Shown here piece by piece: positions 45,548-57,115 of a stretch of 64,000 nucleotides of DNA. The notes beneath the pieces are model-generated. The model did no database searches, was not told the origin of the DNA, and was given only the letters and a program-made list of their open reading frames with translations. The stretch comes from Zerene cesonia (lineage: Eukaryota > Arthropoda > Insecta > Lepidoptera > Pieridae). The position numbers were made by a program, and so were the translations under genes. The DNA lies in assembly GCF_012273895.1 (NCBI RefSeq), contig NC_052106.1, forward strand, positions 5,332,001 through 5,396,000, written 5' to 3'. Position 1 is the stretch's first letter. Each line of letters opens with the position of its first letter.

Positions 45548-48500
45548 TTAGGCAGCTTGTGGTTTCCTTTTCAATTCCATCATTGATTGTGGCCCCTTCA
45601 TTACTCTATGCATTAAGTCCCAGCACATCTTTGCTGGGAGAAGGCTAAAATTACAATATAAATAATCATTTTAACAGCTAGTTCTTATCTGAAAGTTATT
45701 TAGTTAAGAGCTTTTCCAACTATTATTGTAAAGGATGTAAAAGTATGTATGTTTTTCTGTTTAGATTTGTTTTTGCAGGCCATCTGCTATTTTTGTATAT
45801 TTGGTTGAATGCACGACTGATTGAATGAAACTTGGCTGTGTATCTTACTGTGCCATCTGCGACAAATAACATATAAGTATGCATAAATATAGGTAGACAT
45901 ACAATACCTGTACAATAATTATGTCTACCTGTCTGTTTGTGCGGCAAATAGCTAAAGAATTATTATATTAGGTAACCAGTTGTAATCTCACCATTTAAGA
46001 GGCAGTAGATATCTGACTGAACCAGGCATGATGCAATTAACCTCGTTCTTTCGTATGGAATCGATCATAGTTTCCGCCACATAGTCTGGTTCCAGCATTG
46101 GCATTAAGCGCGGAGTCACTCCGTCGAACATACCCGTGTTTATATAGTATGGACATACTAGCGTCGCTTGTATTGTGTTGTGGCCGTGGGCCTTTAAACA
46201 GGATAATGTATGAGTAAATTACTAATTTATTAAAATAAAAGTAGGCAGGCAAAGGCTAAAAATGTTGAAATTAATGAAGGCGGTTGAAAATCTTGCATTT
46301 GGAATTTCTTGCAGACTTATAAAGCTAACTAACGTTTTTTGTAAATCGCACTATAGCAAGCCTTTAGATGAGTTATATCTTTTTATGAATAAGACTGCTA
46401 AATATACATATTTTTTATGTTATAGCGGGCAGCTAAGCTGGTGGTTCGCCTGATGGTAAAGCGTTCACCATGCACCATGCACATTCGCGTGGTAGTGGTA
46501 GAGGTAGTGCCTCTGCGAATGTGTTGCTCGCTTTTAAGGGTTAAAGGAAAAGGAAAGAATTGACGACTGGAAAGAAGGAATGGACTGGGACGGGTGAGAA
46601 AAGGAAATGGGCCTCCGGCTCCCCCACTCACTGTTCGAAAAATAGTTATGCCACCAGTATATATTTTATATATAAATAGTTTAATGATTTTTAAGGTGTG
46701 TCTTGCTGTATGAAATGCCCAAAACATAAATATTATTTACCGCACTCTACTGCTATGACTTATTTAGATAATATCTTAATGGACAGAACACAATAATATT
46801 AAAACAAATATTAATTAATATCAAATCAAATAGTTACCCTCAATTCTGTAAATAGACTCTCGTGAAAGCCCACAGTTGCGAATTTGGTCGCGCTATAATC
46901 AGTACACCGGTATGTCCCCAACAGACCAGCCACTGATCCAACAGTAACGATGTGACCTTTTCCTGTCTCTATCATATCTGGTAGAAATGCTTTTACCGTC
47001 TGAAAAGGAAAGTATTTTTCTACTAATGTTATAATCATAAAATCCTACTAACATTATAAACGCGAAAGTTAGTAAGTATGGATGGACGGAGGTATGGATA
47101 TTTATTACTCCTTCAAGCGAAAACAGTATGTCGTATCTGTATGAAATATGGTACAGAGATAGATTATAGTCTGGATTAGCGCATAGGATACATTTTACGC
47201 GGGTACTATGCAAGTGACGTCGCGGGTTACAGCTAGTATATATATAATTAATTCCCGTGTTGGCCAGATCACATACATTATATAATATGTATATTATATG
47301 TCACAGATAAATTTTCTTGACGTACAAGTAGGTTAAAAGCCTTTTGTGTTTCCCCAGACCGAGACATATAGATTCGATTTTTTATTTATCGGTGTTCCGT
47401 ACCCAACAATAAATGGCGGGATTTGTCTAGTAGGCGTTTTTTTTTCAATAAGTAAATTAAATATAAAAATTGTATAAAAAATTATTTGCTTAGACCAAGG
47501 CAGTCATTGTACGGTGAACTTACCCAGTAATGGGATAAGATGTTGACTTTATACGTGGTTTCTATTGCGTTATCATTGAGCTCAAGTAAAGTTTCCCCAA
47601 AAACAACTCCCGCGTTGTTTATTAATACATCCACTTTTCCTACCTGAAATAAACAATGTTCATTTTTATTTCTTACACATTGTATCATATTACTTAAATT
47701 TAATGTTTTATTTAACGGTTCGTTGCACCTTGTTAATGATAGTTGCCATATTGAAAAAGAGCTTGCAAGGCCAACAGGCTCATTAGAAATAAACTTGTTG
47801 GTACCTATTATAATCTTACAAGTTAGTTTAAATTACAGTCTAGGTACGTTGACTTGTGGTTAACACTTGGCTGCTAGACGCTAGATGCTGCTAGCTAATG
47901 GCAATTCACTCCTTAGTCTTGTGAGTCTTGTATTACGAAATGAGCAATGATATGTTATAAATCAATTTATGATATGTCTAATTCTATCTTACTTCTTTTT
48001 TTACTTTTTCAGCTGCTTTATAAACTGCATTCCGATCTGCTAAATCGACAACATTGCTGGCTATTTCATATCCTTCATCTGTAACTGCATTGCATGTTTT
48101 TCGTAATGCTGCAAATATATTAAAGTATGTAAATGTGTAAGACTACATTGTAGAAAAATAAAAAACCTTTAAAGTTTCTTATAAGTGTTACCTTGGATTT
48201 TACGAGAGTATTTTGTATGTAAATATAAATTAAATATTTTATAATTTATACTCTTTTACTGTGACCGTGCTCAGTGAAGGATTCGGAACGTCGGATCAAA
48301 TTAGATAATTGAGATATATTAGTCGCATTTTAGACTCAGTGAAGGCTATTTATAAGCAACTTTTAAATTGGATCCCTCATAGGAAGCCTGTGAGTGGGAA
48401 CATATAAGGGTTGATGATGATGATGATGACGAAATTGAATATAACACACCACCGTGTAAATTTGCATGTAGTTTATCTACTGATACATAAAATTGGCATG

Positions 48501-49905
48501 GACTCAATTGTACCTTCTTACTCAACTGTGCACCATTCTGAATATTAACATGGTCATTGTGATGACAGGCCCTAATACCCCTTTTCTCGTTACAACATCA
48601 ATAAGTAAGACTAAAAACCTTACGAGAGACTAAAAACCTAAAGAGAAAAGATTAAAAACTTTAAAATTATAGTAATACTAGTTGCGCCCCGCGTTTTCAC
48701 CCGCGTAAGTCCGTATTCCGTAGGAATATCGGGATAAAAAGTTGCCTATATGTTGTTCCAGTTGTCCAGCTATCTACGTACCAAATTTCATTGCAATCGG
48801 TTCAGTAGTTTTTGGGTGAAAGAGTAACAAAACACACACATCCTTACAAACTTTCGAATTTATAATATTAGTAGGATTTATAATATAGGAGGATAATTGT
48901 TTACCGTTTTAACATAAAATTCTATGCATGGGTTAAATTATCAATAAAGTTACATTTTTAATATCTACTTAGTAACCTGTGTATACTTGTTTACGTCTAG
49001 AGAATGGCAAATGAATATTTATTATGTGCCAACGGCCAAGACGTATTTCTATTCATGTTGCGCCTCATAATTACCTTGCAATTACCTAATATTGTCATTT
49101 GTTTTTCATATAAACAATACAAATGAGCATTGAAACTTTTTTATAATTACCTACCCCTTTTAATCTACAGAGAAAGATTTGCACGGACTATAATATCCGA
49201 CCACAATATAAAAAAATAAAGCTTGTGTAAATACAAGTATTATATCTTTTTTGGGTAGATGTGTACAGTAGATTACACAACGAATTCGAGTGAACCAAGT
49301 GCATACATGCATTACCTAAATAAAAGTTAATAAAATACATTTAATGTCATCATCATCATCATCATCATCAGCCCATATATGTTCCCACTGCTGGGACACA
49401 GGCCTCCTATGAGGGTTCAGGACATAATCCGCCACGCTGTCCAAGTGCGGGTTGGCAGATGTCACAAGCCGTCGAATTTTTGATTCTTGGACATGCCGGT
49501 TTCCTCACAATTTTTACCTTCACCGTTTTAAGCATTCGTCTTTACGAATACTAGCAAACATTTAATGTCACATATCACATAACACATAACCTACTTAGTT
49601 AATTATACCTTTCTCTAAAGGTATTACATCTCACCTTCTTCATTTATATCCCAAACTACGACCTTTGCACCTAGTCGAGCCAACTTTAGAGCTAACTGCT
49701 TGCCCACTCCACCCCCTCCACCTGTAACGAGCACTACATCTCCTTTGAGACTCTTCATAGGCCTGATAGCGTTCGGGACCAACGTCCAAAACAGAGATTC
49801 GAGAATGTAGTAACATGACAGTACGAGAAACAAGACAGTATCCTTCGCGATGTCAAATATGCTCGCGACTTGAGACGGTTTCTTTAATTTGCTGCCTTCC
49901 AACAT
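45548..49905 (-). CDS. Short-chain dehydrogenase, SDR16C type (RDH10 / HSD17B11-like)
   Basis: Six coding exons on the minus strand: 49905-49635, 48108-47993, 47643-47524, 46999-46838, 46191-45992 and 45644-45548. They total 322 codons (321 aa) with consistent phases. It is an NAD(P)-dependent oxidoreductase of the classical SDR fold. The cofactor motif is TGGGGGVG (61-68), NNAG is at 138-141, and the catalytic residues are S191, Y204 and K208 (YSATK). A hydrophobic segment at about 23-43 (DTVLFLVLSCYYILESLFW) anchors it to the ER or lipid-droplet membrane, as in retinol dehydrogenase 10, epidermal retinol dehydrogenase 2 and 17-beta-HSD 11. The substrate (retinoid, steroid or fatty alcohol) cannot be told from sequence. 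An acceptor (TTTCAG) 13 bases before the ATG shows that a 5' non-coding exon lies upstream. The final exon (after a GTGAGA donor) ends LKRKPQAA. Confidence 0.93.
46410..46640 (+). repeat. SINE-like repeat A
   Basis: TTATAGCGGGCAGCTAAGCT, GGTGGTTCGCCTGATGGTAA, AAAGAAGGAATGGACTGGGA and GGGCCTCCGGCTCCCCCACT follow the order seen at 33417-33790. It lies in an SDR intron. Confidence 0.65.
47043..47236 (+). mobile_element. Family 1 CTAG element, diverged
   Basis: TCCTACTAACATTATAAACG at the left and CGCGGGTTACAGCTAG at the right, followed by T. The middle is strongly diverged from 24318-24525. It lies 43 bases beyond the acceptor of SDR exon 4, inside the intron. Confidence 0.65.
48362..48430 (-). 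repeat. Reverse copy of the 'ATCATC...CCCACT...GGCCTCC' repeat
   Basis: CTCATAGGAAGCCTGTGAGT, GGGAACATATAAGGG and a TGATGATGATGATGATGA run are the reverse complement of the start of 49340-49510. It lies in the first coding intron of the SDR gene. Confidence 0.6.
48678..48876 (-). mobile_element. Family 1 CTAG element
   Basis: Reverse orientation and well preserved: CTAG plus TTGCGCCCCGCGTTTTCACC at the left, AGGAATATCGGGATAAAAAG and AATTTCATTGCAATCGGTTC inside, and AATATTAGTAGGA at the right. It lies in the first coding intron of the SDR gene. Confidence 0.75.
49340..49510 (+). repeat. 'ATCATC...CCCACT...GGCCTCC' repeat, best copy
   Basis: A run of at least seven CATs, then CAGCCCATATATGTTCCCAC, TGCTGGGACACAGGCCTCC, GTCCAAGTGCGGGTTGGCAG and ACATGCCGGTTTCCTCAC. 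It is a dispersed lepidopteran repeat with a microsatellite at its left end. It is non-coding and lies in the first coding intron of the SDR gene. Confidence 0.65.
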
Positions 49906-51398
49906 GTCTGAAAGAATACTGAAATGAGAAATAGGCTATTATTTTATTTTAATTGTATTACGTTGCGCTACATTAAATATACTTGATTTACCAAGCATAC
50001 TTTTGCGTAATTTTATCAGAAAGACCTATTCTGGTCGAACATAAAACAATTATTATAATGATAGTGCACTTTATTGGTAGTGGGTAGTGATAGAACGATT
50101 AGGCAAGGAGGCCTTGCAGACGCATTAAATTTATTTATGCTTTTAATCTAAACAGATAACAATCATATGCCGTATGTATGTAAGCGCATTGCTCCGGAAC
50201 GGATGCACATATTGCACCATTGACTATTGACAATCAAAAATCTTTTTAAACCATTAAATTTTGTAAGTATCTGTGAATGGAATAGATTATAAATTTCAAA
50301 ATCGGTAACTCATGTAGTTTTTAATTTATACATTGACGAGTTTATGTCTAGATAAATTTGAGCACTATATATTTATGCATGTAACCTACTTCGGAAAGGT
50401 CAGATACAGCCTTTAGTGATGTATCTTGCGTCTAGCTCTACAAGTAAAAGAATGTGAGTTTTTACTTGTTTACGTATTGACTGAAATTAAACAACATAGT
50501 ATTTGATTGAACGCAGCGAATATTTACATTTAAAATCAATTTCATGCATTTAAAAACGAAGGAGTTGAGTTGAGTTGTTGTTTTCACTGTGAAGTGACTA
50601 GTTTAAGTGTCTACATTATTTTATATACAAGTTGCTATTTTCTTTATCCTTACTAATATACGAATAATGTGATAAATGTTAAAAATGTTTTTCACGTCGC
50701 ACCTGTGCGATATTTTGATACGATTTTTGGAATTTTATAGTTATATGCCTAGAGAGTGAAATAGGCTACTTTTTATCCCGGTAAAGTATATTATTTAAAT
50801 AATATTATCGTTTATGTAGTGAGTTTCATGATTATCAAGTTGATTTTTTTATGATTAACCTCTTTCATATTGCTATTACTATGCTTTCTATAAAATTTAA
50901 ATCTAGAAGATTATATTGATACTTAACGATATCGCATTCGGGTGATTTTTTAAACATACACGCTTCTATGAGTAATATCTCGAAAGTTTGGTTGTCTAAA
51001 AGAAAGTTGTCTTTCAATTTACCGATAAATAATGTTTATGACAATAAATAAAATTGACTTAAAACTTAGGTAGGAATTTTTAATATGTACTAATTATTCT
51101 AGATAAGATTATTTATATCGAGTTTACTTTTTATACAATAAAACCTCTTGTTTATGAGCGAAAACTGTAAATACACAAATACCTCAAATAGTAAATAATC
51201 AAAATCCTATGAGTTTAATTAATTTTGCATTAACATAGTACATTAAACATAATTATTTAAAATATTGAAAGTAAAACTAATATAGCATTTAATGTTTTAA
51301 TCGAATTTATTACAACACACTTTAATCTCATTAAAACAACGATTCTTACAAACAGTGACGCTTTTTGTCTAGTTTATAATAAAATAATAATTACGTAC

Positions 51399-51510
51399 CT
51401 GTATACAGAAAAATATCATGTGAGTAAATAAAATTTTTCACATCACAAATAGCGCGCTGCGGGTACTGCGGCCGTCGGTTGGCCTACAACTGTGCTCTAC
51501 TCTGAGGCTT
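51399..51510 (-). other. Candidate 5' non-coding exon of the SDR gene
   Basis: On the minus strand the sequence ...TTTCTGTATACAG is followed by a donor GTACGT at 51398. The upstream part is a GC-rich patch (GCCAACCGACGGCCGCAG) unlike its AT-rich setting, as expected of a promoter or leader. The coding exon has an acceptor 13 bases before its ATG, so an exon of this kind must exist. This is the best candidate seen, and the start site is unknown. Confidence 0.4.
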
Positions 51511-51713
51511 TCTCCTTAACGGTACTTTGATTTGCATCTAATAATTCTTTTTGTCCACAACAACACATTGGAAGCTAATGGTGCCGGTTTCAAGGGACCT
51601 TTTGAGATAAATCTAATAAGAATAATCTGGAGTGTTAGTTATTTATAAGAATCGTATAATATAGTATAGAAAGAATGTTGTGTTTGAAATTAATTTTGAA
51701 TTTGAATTGTATA

Positions 51714-51894
51714 ATCTATATATATAAAATTCTCGTGTCACAGTTTTCGTTGCCATACTCCTCCGAAACGGCTTGACCGATTTTGATGAAATTTTTTGTG
51801 CTTATCCGGTATCTATGAGAATCGGCCAACATCTATTTTTCATACCCCTAAATGATAAGAGTAAGGCAGAACAGCGTTTGCCGGGTGCAGCTAG
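51714..51894 (+). mobile_element. Family 3 CTAG element
   Basis: Starts ATCTATATATATAAAATTCT with CGTGTCACAG next, contains CTCCGAAACGGCTTGACCGA and ATGAGAATCGGCCAACATCT, and ends GCCGGGTGCAGCTAG followed by T. A right-truncated relative lies at 56960-57115, and a left-end fragment in reverse at about 63132-63166. It is non-coding. Confidence 0.6.
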
Positions 51895-52194
51895 TATACT
51901 ATAGAAATTATTATGTTATGTTTGTAAATACCTACTTTTATTAAAGGCTACATTGTCAATTGTTATTCAAATCTTGCAAAGTAATTATTGCATTATGTTA
52001 ATATATTCTGCGATGCATAGATAATACCATCCGACAATAACAGTATTGATGTTGTATTATTAAAGTCAGATTTAAATATAATCGATTATTATACTGGTAT
52101 GGAGAGATATTCTTTTGTATTATAAATTTGTATTGAAGTATTTTGAGTGTTGGTTTATAATGGACTACCCTTCTAATATGATTCATTTAGTCGG

Positions 52195-52345
52195 ACCATA
52201 ACCATATTACCATCCCCGATTTGCCGCACATGAAGTTTTATTTTCTATCTACTATTTTCTGAGAAATTTCATCAAAGTTGGTCCAGTGGTTAAAGCGTGA
52301 AAGCGTAACAGAGAGTCAAAGTTACTTTCTTGTTTGTAATATAAG
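52195..52345 (-). repeat. Degenerate family 1/2-like repeat
   Basis: AGAAATTTCATCAAAGTTGG with TCCAGTGGTTAAAGCGTGAA is the reverse of the 'ACCGATTTTCATGAAATTT' core shared by the CTAG elements. The ends are not defined. Confidence 0.35.
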
Positions 52346-52929
52346 CAGGAATTGTTAAGTGAAAAATATAAATGCATGGGTTATGGGTAAAATAATGCAC
52401 CGTATGATTTATCGCATATTTGTCACTTTGTTTATTATTAAATACATAGTAATTTTTAGACTCGTACATATTTAAAAAAAAGAAGAATACTTTATTTATA
52501 TTATTCTTTTTTTCACGATAATCTTACCCACAAAACATAAGTTTAGGTTGGTAATTCAAGATTATGTGCTTGATGGCTTTTCATTTGAGAAGCTTTTATT
52601 TCATACTAGTTTTTTTTTTTGTTTCTTATCTCAAAACCTTCGTCTAGTTCTGACAATTTGAAGGAGGTTTAGTTTTTTGTCAAAAATAGTAATTATTCAT
52701 TAAACTACTAAACAACTTTTATACTCATACGAATGATATTCGTACGCGGAGGGGCGGGAGGGCCATTATCGACGATAAAAAAACAATTAAAAAATTAACG
52801 AAAAAATGGCTGTGGCTTGCCAAAATTTGTATTCATGTGACTGATGGTTACCTACCTCCTTTTGAATATTCTTCTTACTTTTTTAGGACTATAAGTGTAA
52901 ATTAGGATCAAAGGATAAATTTTTTGTGT

Positions 52930-53048
52930 AGCGCCATCTATAGAATACATGGTGTAACGTGTACGTATGGAAACGTGATTTTGCAGAATCGAGTAGAGAT
53001 ACATAGAATGCTCACGGTTAAATCTTAATATTTACAATAGATGGCGCT
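52930..53048. mobile_element. MITE with 12-bp terminal inverted repeats
   Basis: AGCGCCATCTAT at 52930-52941 and ATAGATGGCGCT at 53037-53048 are exact complements bounding a 119-bp non-coding interval. The AGCGCCATCTAT terminus is, to my knowledge, widespread in insect genomes. No clear target-site duplication is seen, so the superfamily is open. Confidence 0.6.
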
Positions 53049-54269
53049 CGTTGGTTCGAGTAACATTAATTATGTTTCAAGTATACCTGTGCTTAGAAAT
53101 ATCAAAGATAACATAATATTACACTAGCATTAATTATTATTAAGTATTCTGTTGTAAGGGGGGAGTAGAAATGGATCATGCTAGACTGGGTATAGGTTGA
53201 TGCTTATGGAAAAAATAATGTATGAAAAAAAATGCGTATTTCTAGGAATTTGCACCAAGAATTAACCAGTTTTCAAAAATTGTGCCGTAATTATAATGAC
53301 AAGATTATCATCCCTATTTAGTAAATCATAACAAAAAAAAAATATTTGAAAGTTCCGCAGCCTTTTCAAAATTGTTGTAATTGAGGATGTTACTTTTGGA
53401 GAAATCATATCGTGGTATACTCAATAAATTATTGTCAAAATTTTAAGAAATCGTCTATCATTGATTAGTTTGCGGTAGTAAGTACTTAATAAACGCATTA
53501 TATCTTTCGCATTTACAAATCGAATTGATATATATGGGAGAGAGCCTGTCCTGTCGGTACATTGAAATGCCAGAAATACGGAACGTATAGCAATTACGGA
53601 GTGACAGTCTACCTGGGTTGAGCTGGGTCGTGTGGATGGTGTATAATTATGAACCTACTTGTAATGAGGGACACTTGCAGTTCATGTCTCCAGTTCCTAA
53701 CTTAACCAATACAGATCTTCGAACTTATATTTGTATGTTATTACTGAGGTATCCGTAGTTTTGCTTTGATGAACTTTATCTATGACTGGACAGTAAATAG
53801 CGACCACTTTGCTTAGCTATCTGCTATAGACTATAAATATTAAAATTATCAATATTATTCTCGAAAACACTTAAATAAGTATTCATTTTTAAAGATGTTT
53901 TGAGTTTACTCCACTGGAAAGATTATGTAATTATAATTGACAAAAAGTTAGACAATGAATAATTTTGTTAAATAATACTTATACATATTATGTGAAGGTG
54001 ACAATACAGACATCTATTTATTATTTATGTGAGCATACCTCCCATAACTTAACACCAATAACCTCATCAAGAATATTATATTCTATTTTTTACTCATATA
54101 TTTAAATTTTTTACTTTTGTGTAGCCTTACTATTATTTGTAAAGTTTTTACTAAACTATTTTTTTTCTATGTGACGATGAAGAAAACAAAAGATGTTAAT
54201 TAAGATGTTTATTAAATCAAAGAGGTTGGTAGCCTATTATTAAATGAAGTAAGTACGTAATCCCCACAA

Positions 54270-54445
54270 ATTTATATATGCGAAAGTAACTCTGTCTGTC
54301 GCTTATTCACGCTTAAACTCCTACATCGATTTGCATGAAATTTGGTACTAAGATAGCTTGACACCTGAAAAAGGAAATACGATAGGTATAATCCCAGAAA
54401 TCGCACGGGAACGCGAACTATGCGGGTTTTTCTTTGCATATGCGG
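54270..54445 (+). mobile_element. Degenerate family 1-like element
   Basis: Contains ATATATGCGAAAGTAACTC, TACATCGATTTGCATGAAAT, TTGGTACTAAGATAGCTTGA and CGCACGGGAACGCGAACTAT, in the same order of modules as family 1. The CTAG end is not preserved. Confidence 0.4.
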
Positions 54446-55188
54446 GCCAAACGACGGACCAAAAGTTTGTATTATTATAAAAACGATTTATTTATATTAT
54501 AATCATATGTAAATTCGTCGATATATACATGTTTAATTAATGCTTATCCCAGTTTTGGACTCGATATTAAACAAATAATACTTATACTGTACAGTTTTAT
54601 ATTATCTGTGCTTATACTCACCGTTGAGGAGTCCCCTCGTGGGAAGTCAACCATGCATCAGCTATGCCGTGAAAGAGTTTACAATAGGCTATATTTATTA
54701 CATCTAGTATACATTTACAAAAATTCTTGTCTTTGTTTGCATGTGAGAACGTTTCCATACGTTGCACTAGGTATAGTCCTCCTGACTGCATTATCTGATA
54801 AACTCAATAGTACCATATTAAGATTAAGATTGGTACCAAAATATTTAAGTAATAATTTATTGTATGTTAGGCACTTGGAATAAATGATGATGCCATTTAA
54901 TATTAAAGCACATAAAATACATGTACAGTAGTTTGACGTAAAGAACAAAAAGCGAATTTATCGCTTATTTGGGGTCTTTACAGGCTACCTGAATGAAGGA
55001 TAAAATAAAATGCAAAGAAATTTCATGAGCCTGCAAAATTTTAGATCAAAAATAAAATACATACCTATAGAGGAACATAGAACTTTCTCCTTTTGGTTTT
55101 GGAAGTCGGTTAAATTATTTTATAACCGACTTTGTAATTTTTCAATAGCTCGACCATTTTATAATTGGTCGAATAGTCTTTGAACAAG

Positions 55189-55374
55189 TCCTACTAATAT
55201 TATATTTGCGAAAGTTTGTGTTTGTTACACTTTCACGCAAAAACTACTGAACCGATTGCAATGACATTTGGTACGTAGACAGCTGGACAACTGAAATAAA
55301 ATATAGGCAATTTTTTATCCTGATATTCCTACGGGATACGGACTTACGCGCGTGAAACCGCGGGGCGTAGCTAG
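55189..55374 (+). mobile_element. Family 1 CTAG element
   Basis: TCCTACTAATATTATATTTG at the left. Inside are ACTACTGAACCGATTGCAAT and GACAGCTGGACAACTGAAAT, and GTGAAACCGCGGGGCGTAG plus CTAG and T are at the right. It is the second-best copy and non-coding. Confidence 0.75.
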
Positions 55375-55536
55375 TGTTAATATAAAGGTTAAAAAATAAT
55401 TTGAGCGTTGTATGTAAAAATAACGATAAAGGGCATTTTTTTTATCATGTTTTTTTATTATGTATAGCGAAAGGAAAGTCTGAAGGTATAATTTGAAAGT
55501 TGATTTTTATTAATAATCGTGTTTGTATATTCTTAG

Positions 55537-55735
55537 CCGCATGTTATTGATAGTGCAGCCGAAGGAAATGCATGAAGGTCATGATCTCGAAGAGGGTGCG
55601 AGGGTCGTACGTTTGAAGATTGCGCGCGCAGTGAACAGCCCGCTTTACGTTGATACGCTCAGTAACCCAGTCGATTCGCAGCATCGCGCGCTGTTGCCGG
55701 CCAGTTTGAAACAACGACCTAGCAGCCGCGCGTAA
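55537..55735 (+). other. GC-rich open island, possible terminal exon
   Basis: After an acceptor-like TTCTTAG (ending at 55536) the plus strand is open for 65 codons (RMLLIVQPKEMHEGHDLEEG... ending LKQRPSSRA) before a stop. Base composition is far GC-richer than the flanks, which suggests coding or imported sequence. However, one minus-strand frame is also open through the island (reading ...RAMLRIDWVTERINVKRAVH...TLFEIMTFMHFLRLHYQ). The true strand is therefore uncertain. I recognise no domain. It could be an exon of a gene outside the window, or a fragment of a repeat. Confidence 0.3.
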
Positions 55736-56959
55736 CGCGTTCCAAATTTAAAAATTAAATAAAAAATTCTATCTTCTATCGCATTCTTTTGTTTTCGTTT
55801 ATCATAAAAATAAAAATTATAATCATAAATTAATGTGAAATACATAGTGCAATAGGCTGGCCGTCTTTCTGGAGTCCCAAATAACGAAACTGCAAGAAAA
55901 ATAATCGAATAGGTGAGTTTGAGCATGAGTGTTAATTAAATGTTGTCATGTTAGGTAAACGTTTTCGCATAGTCCAGCAGATACCTACTATTGGAAAGTA
56001 TTTCAAGGCGATCGCGGTTCTCAGTGTGCTGACTTTGAATAAAACAAAATGTTCATATTATCAGAAAATGAAACCCGAAACCATGCAAAATTACGTTTCG
56101 TTCATACTCTAAAAAATAAACACTGAATAAAATACGATATGATTTTCCTACCCTACCCTTTGGATTGTACGGTTAGAAATAGAAATTTGTTACTCTTTCG
56201 TTCTTTACTATTCGAGCACTTATTGTTAGCCTCCGACGCCTTTCCAAATTTGACATTATTAAGACTAATTGCTAAAATAAGTAATTAGTAAAAAGTAGTA
56301 AAGATATTGTGTTAAAATCTCCAAACAGTAGGAAATAGTATGTAGGAATAATCATTTTTTAATTATTAAAGTGTGTACGTTTTAAATATTATGTTTTTCT
56401 ATATCATTTGTTTGGTAATATAGTGTGTACGTACTTTAACATCGAAAGTAGATATTTTTGTATTTTTTAAAACACCATAATTACTAGTAATTTAGTTTCG
56501 ATCACTTTTATCTATAATAACAATATTCTATTTCTTACGATGTAGAAAATAAATATTTCCTTATTAAAAACAATTAATTACATCCGAGACATCTTAGACG
56601 TCCTAGAAAAAAGCAATATAGCAATAATTCCTATACATATATATGCTACTTAGCTATTCAACTAGTTTTCCAAGAAAGAAATAATCATTTATTGAAGATG
56701 AATTGAAAAAGGGAAAGGGCTTTTGTCAATAGAGATTGGAAAATAATTGTAGGCTTATCACATTTGTCACACTTTGTTTGAATGTTTGTCCGTCAATGTC
56801 GCTGAAACTAGTGAACGGATTTTTATGAAATTTTGTATACAGACAGGGTATGAGCTGACTTGGGTCATAGGATATTTTTTATCTCGATTAAATGCTCCCG
56901 TGGGTAAAACAGGAATCTTGATATCCGGGCGAAGCCAGGACGAGCGTCTAGAAAAATAT

Positions 56960-57115
56960 TTCTATAAATATAAAATTCTCGTGTCGCAATGTACCATACT
57001 CCTCAAAACGGCTGGACCGATTCTCATGAAATTTTTTGTGCATATCGGGAAGGTCTGAGAATCGGCCAATATCTATTTTTCATGCTTCTAAAGCAGAACA
57101 GCGAATTGAAGTTCA
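56960..57115 (+). mobile_element. Family 3 element, truncated
   Basis: ATAAATATAAAATTCTCGTG, CTCCTCAAAACGGCTGGACC and GAGAATCGGCCAATATCTAT match 51714-51894. The right end decays after GCAGAACAGCG. Immediately left (56774-56945) is a second diverged repeat with GGGCGAAGCC, and the open frame 56774-57058 spans the two. Confidence 0.5.

Noticed and set aside
54608..54948. Overlapping frames on both strands at 54.6-54.9 kb
   Set aside because: No family resemblance; the sequence looks like a decayed dispersed repeat, though I could not name it.
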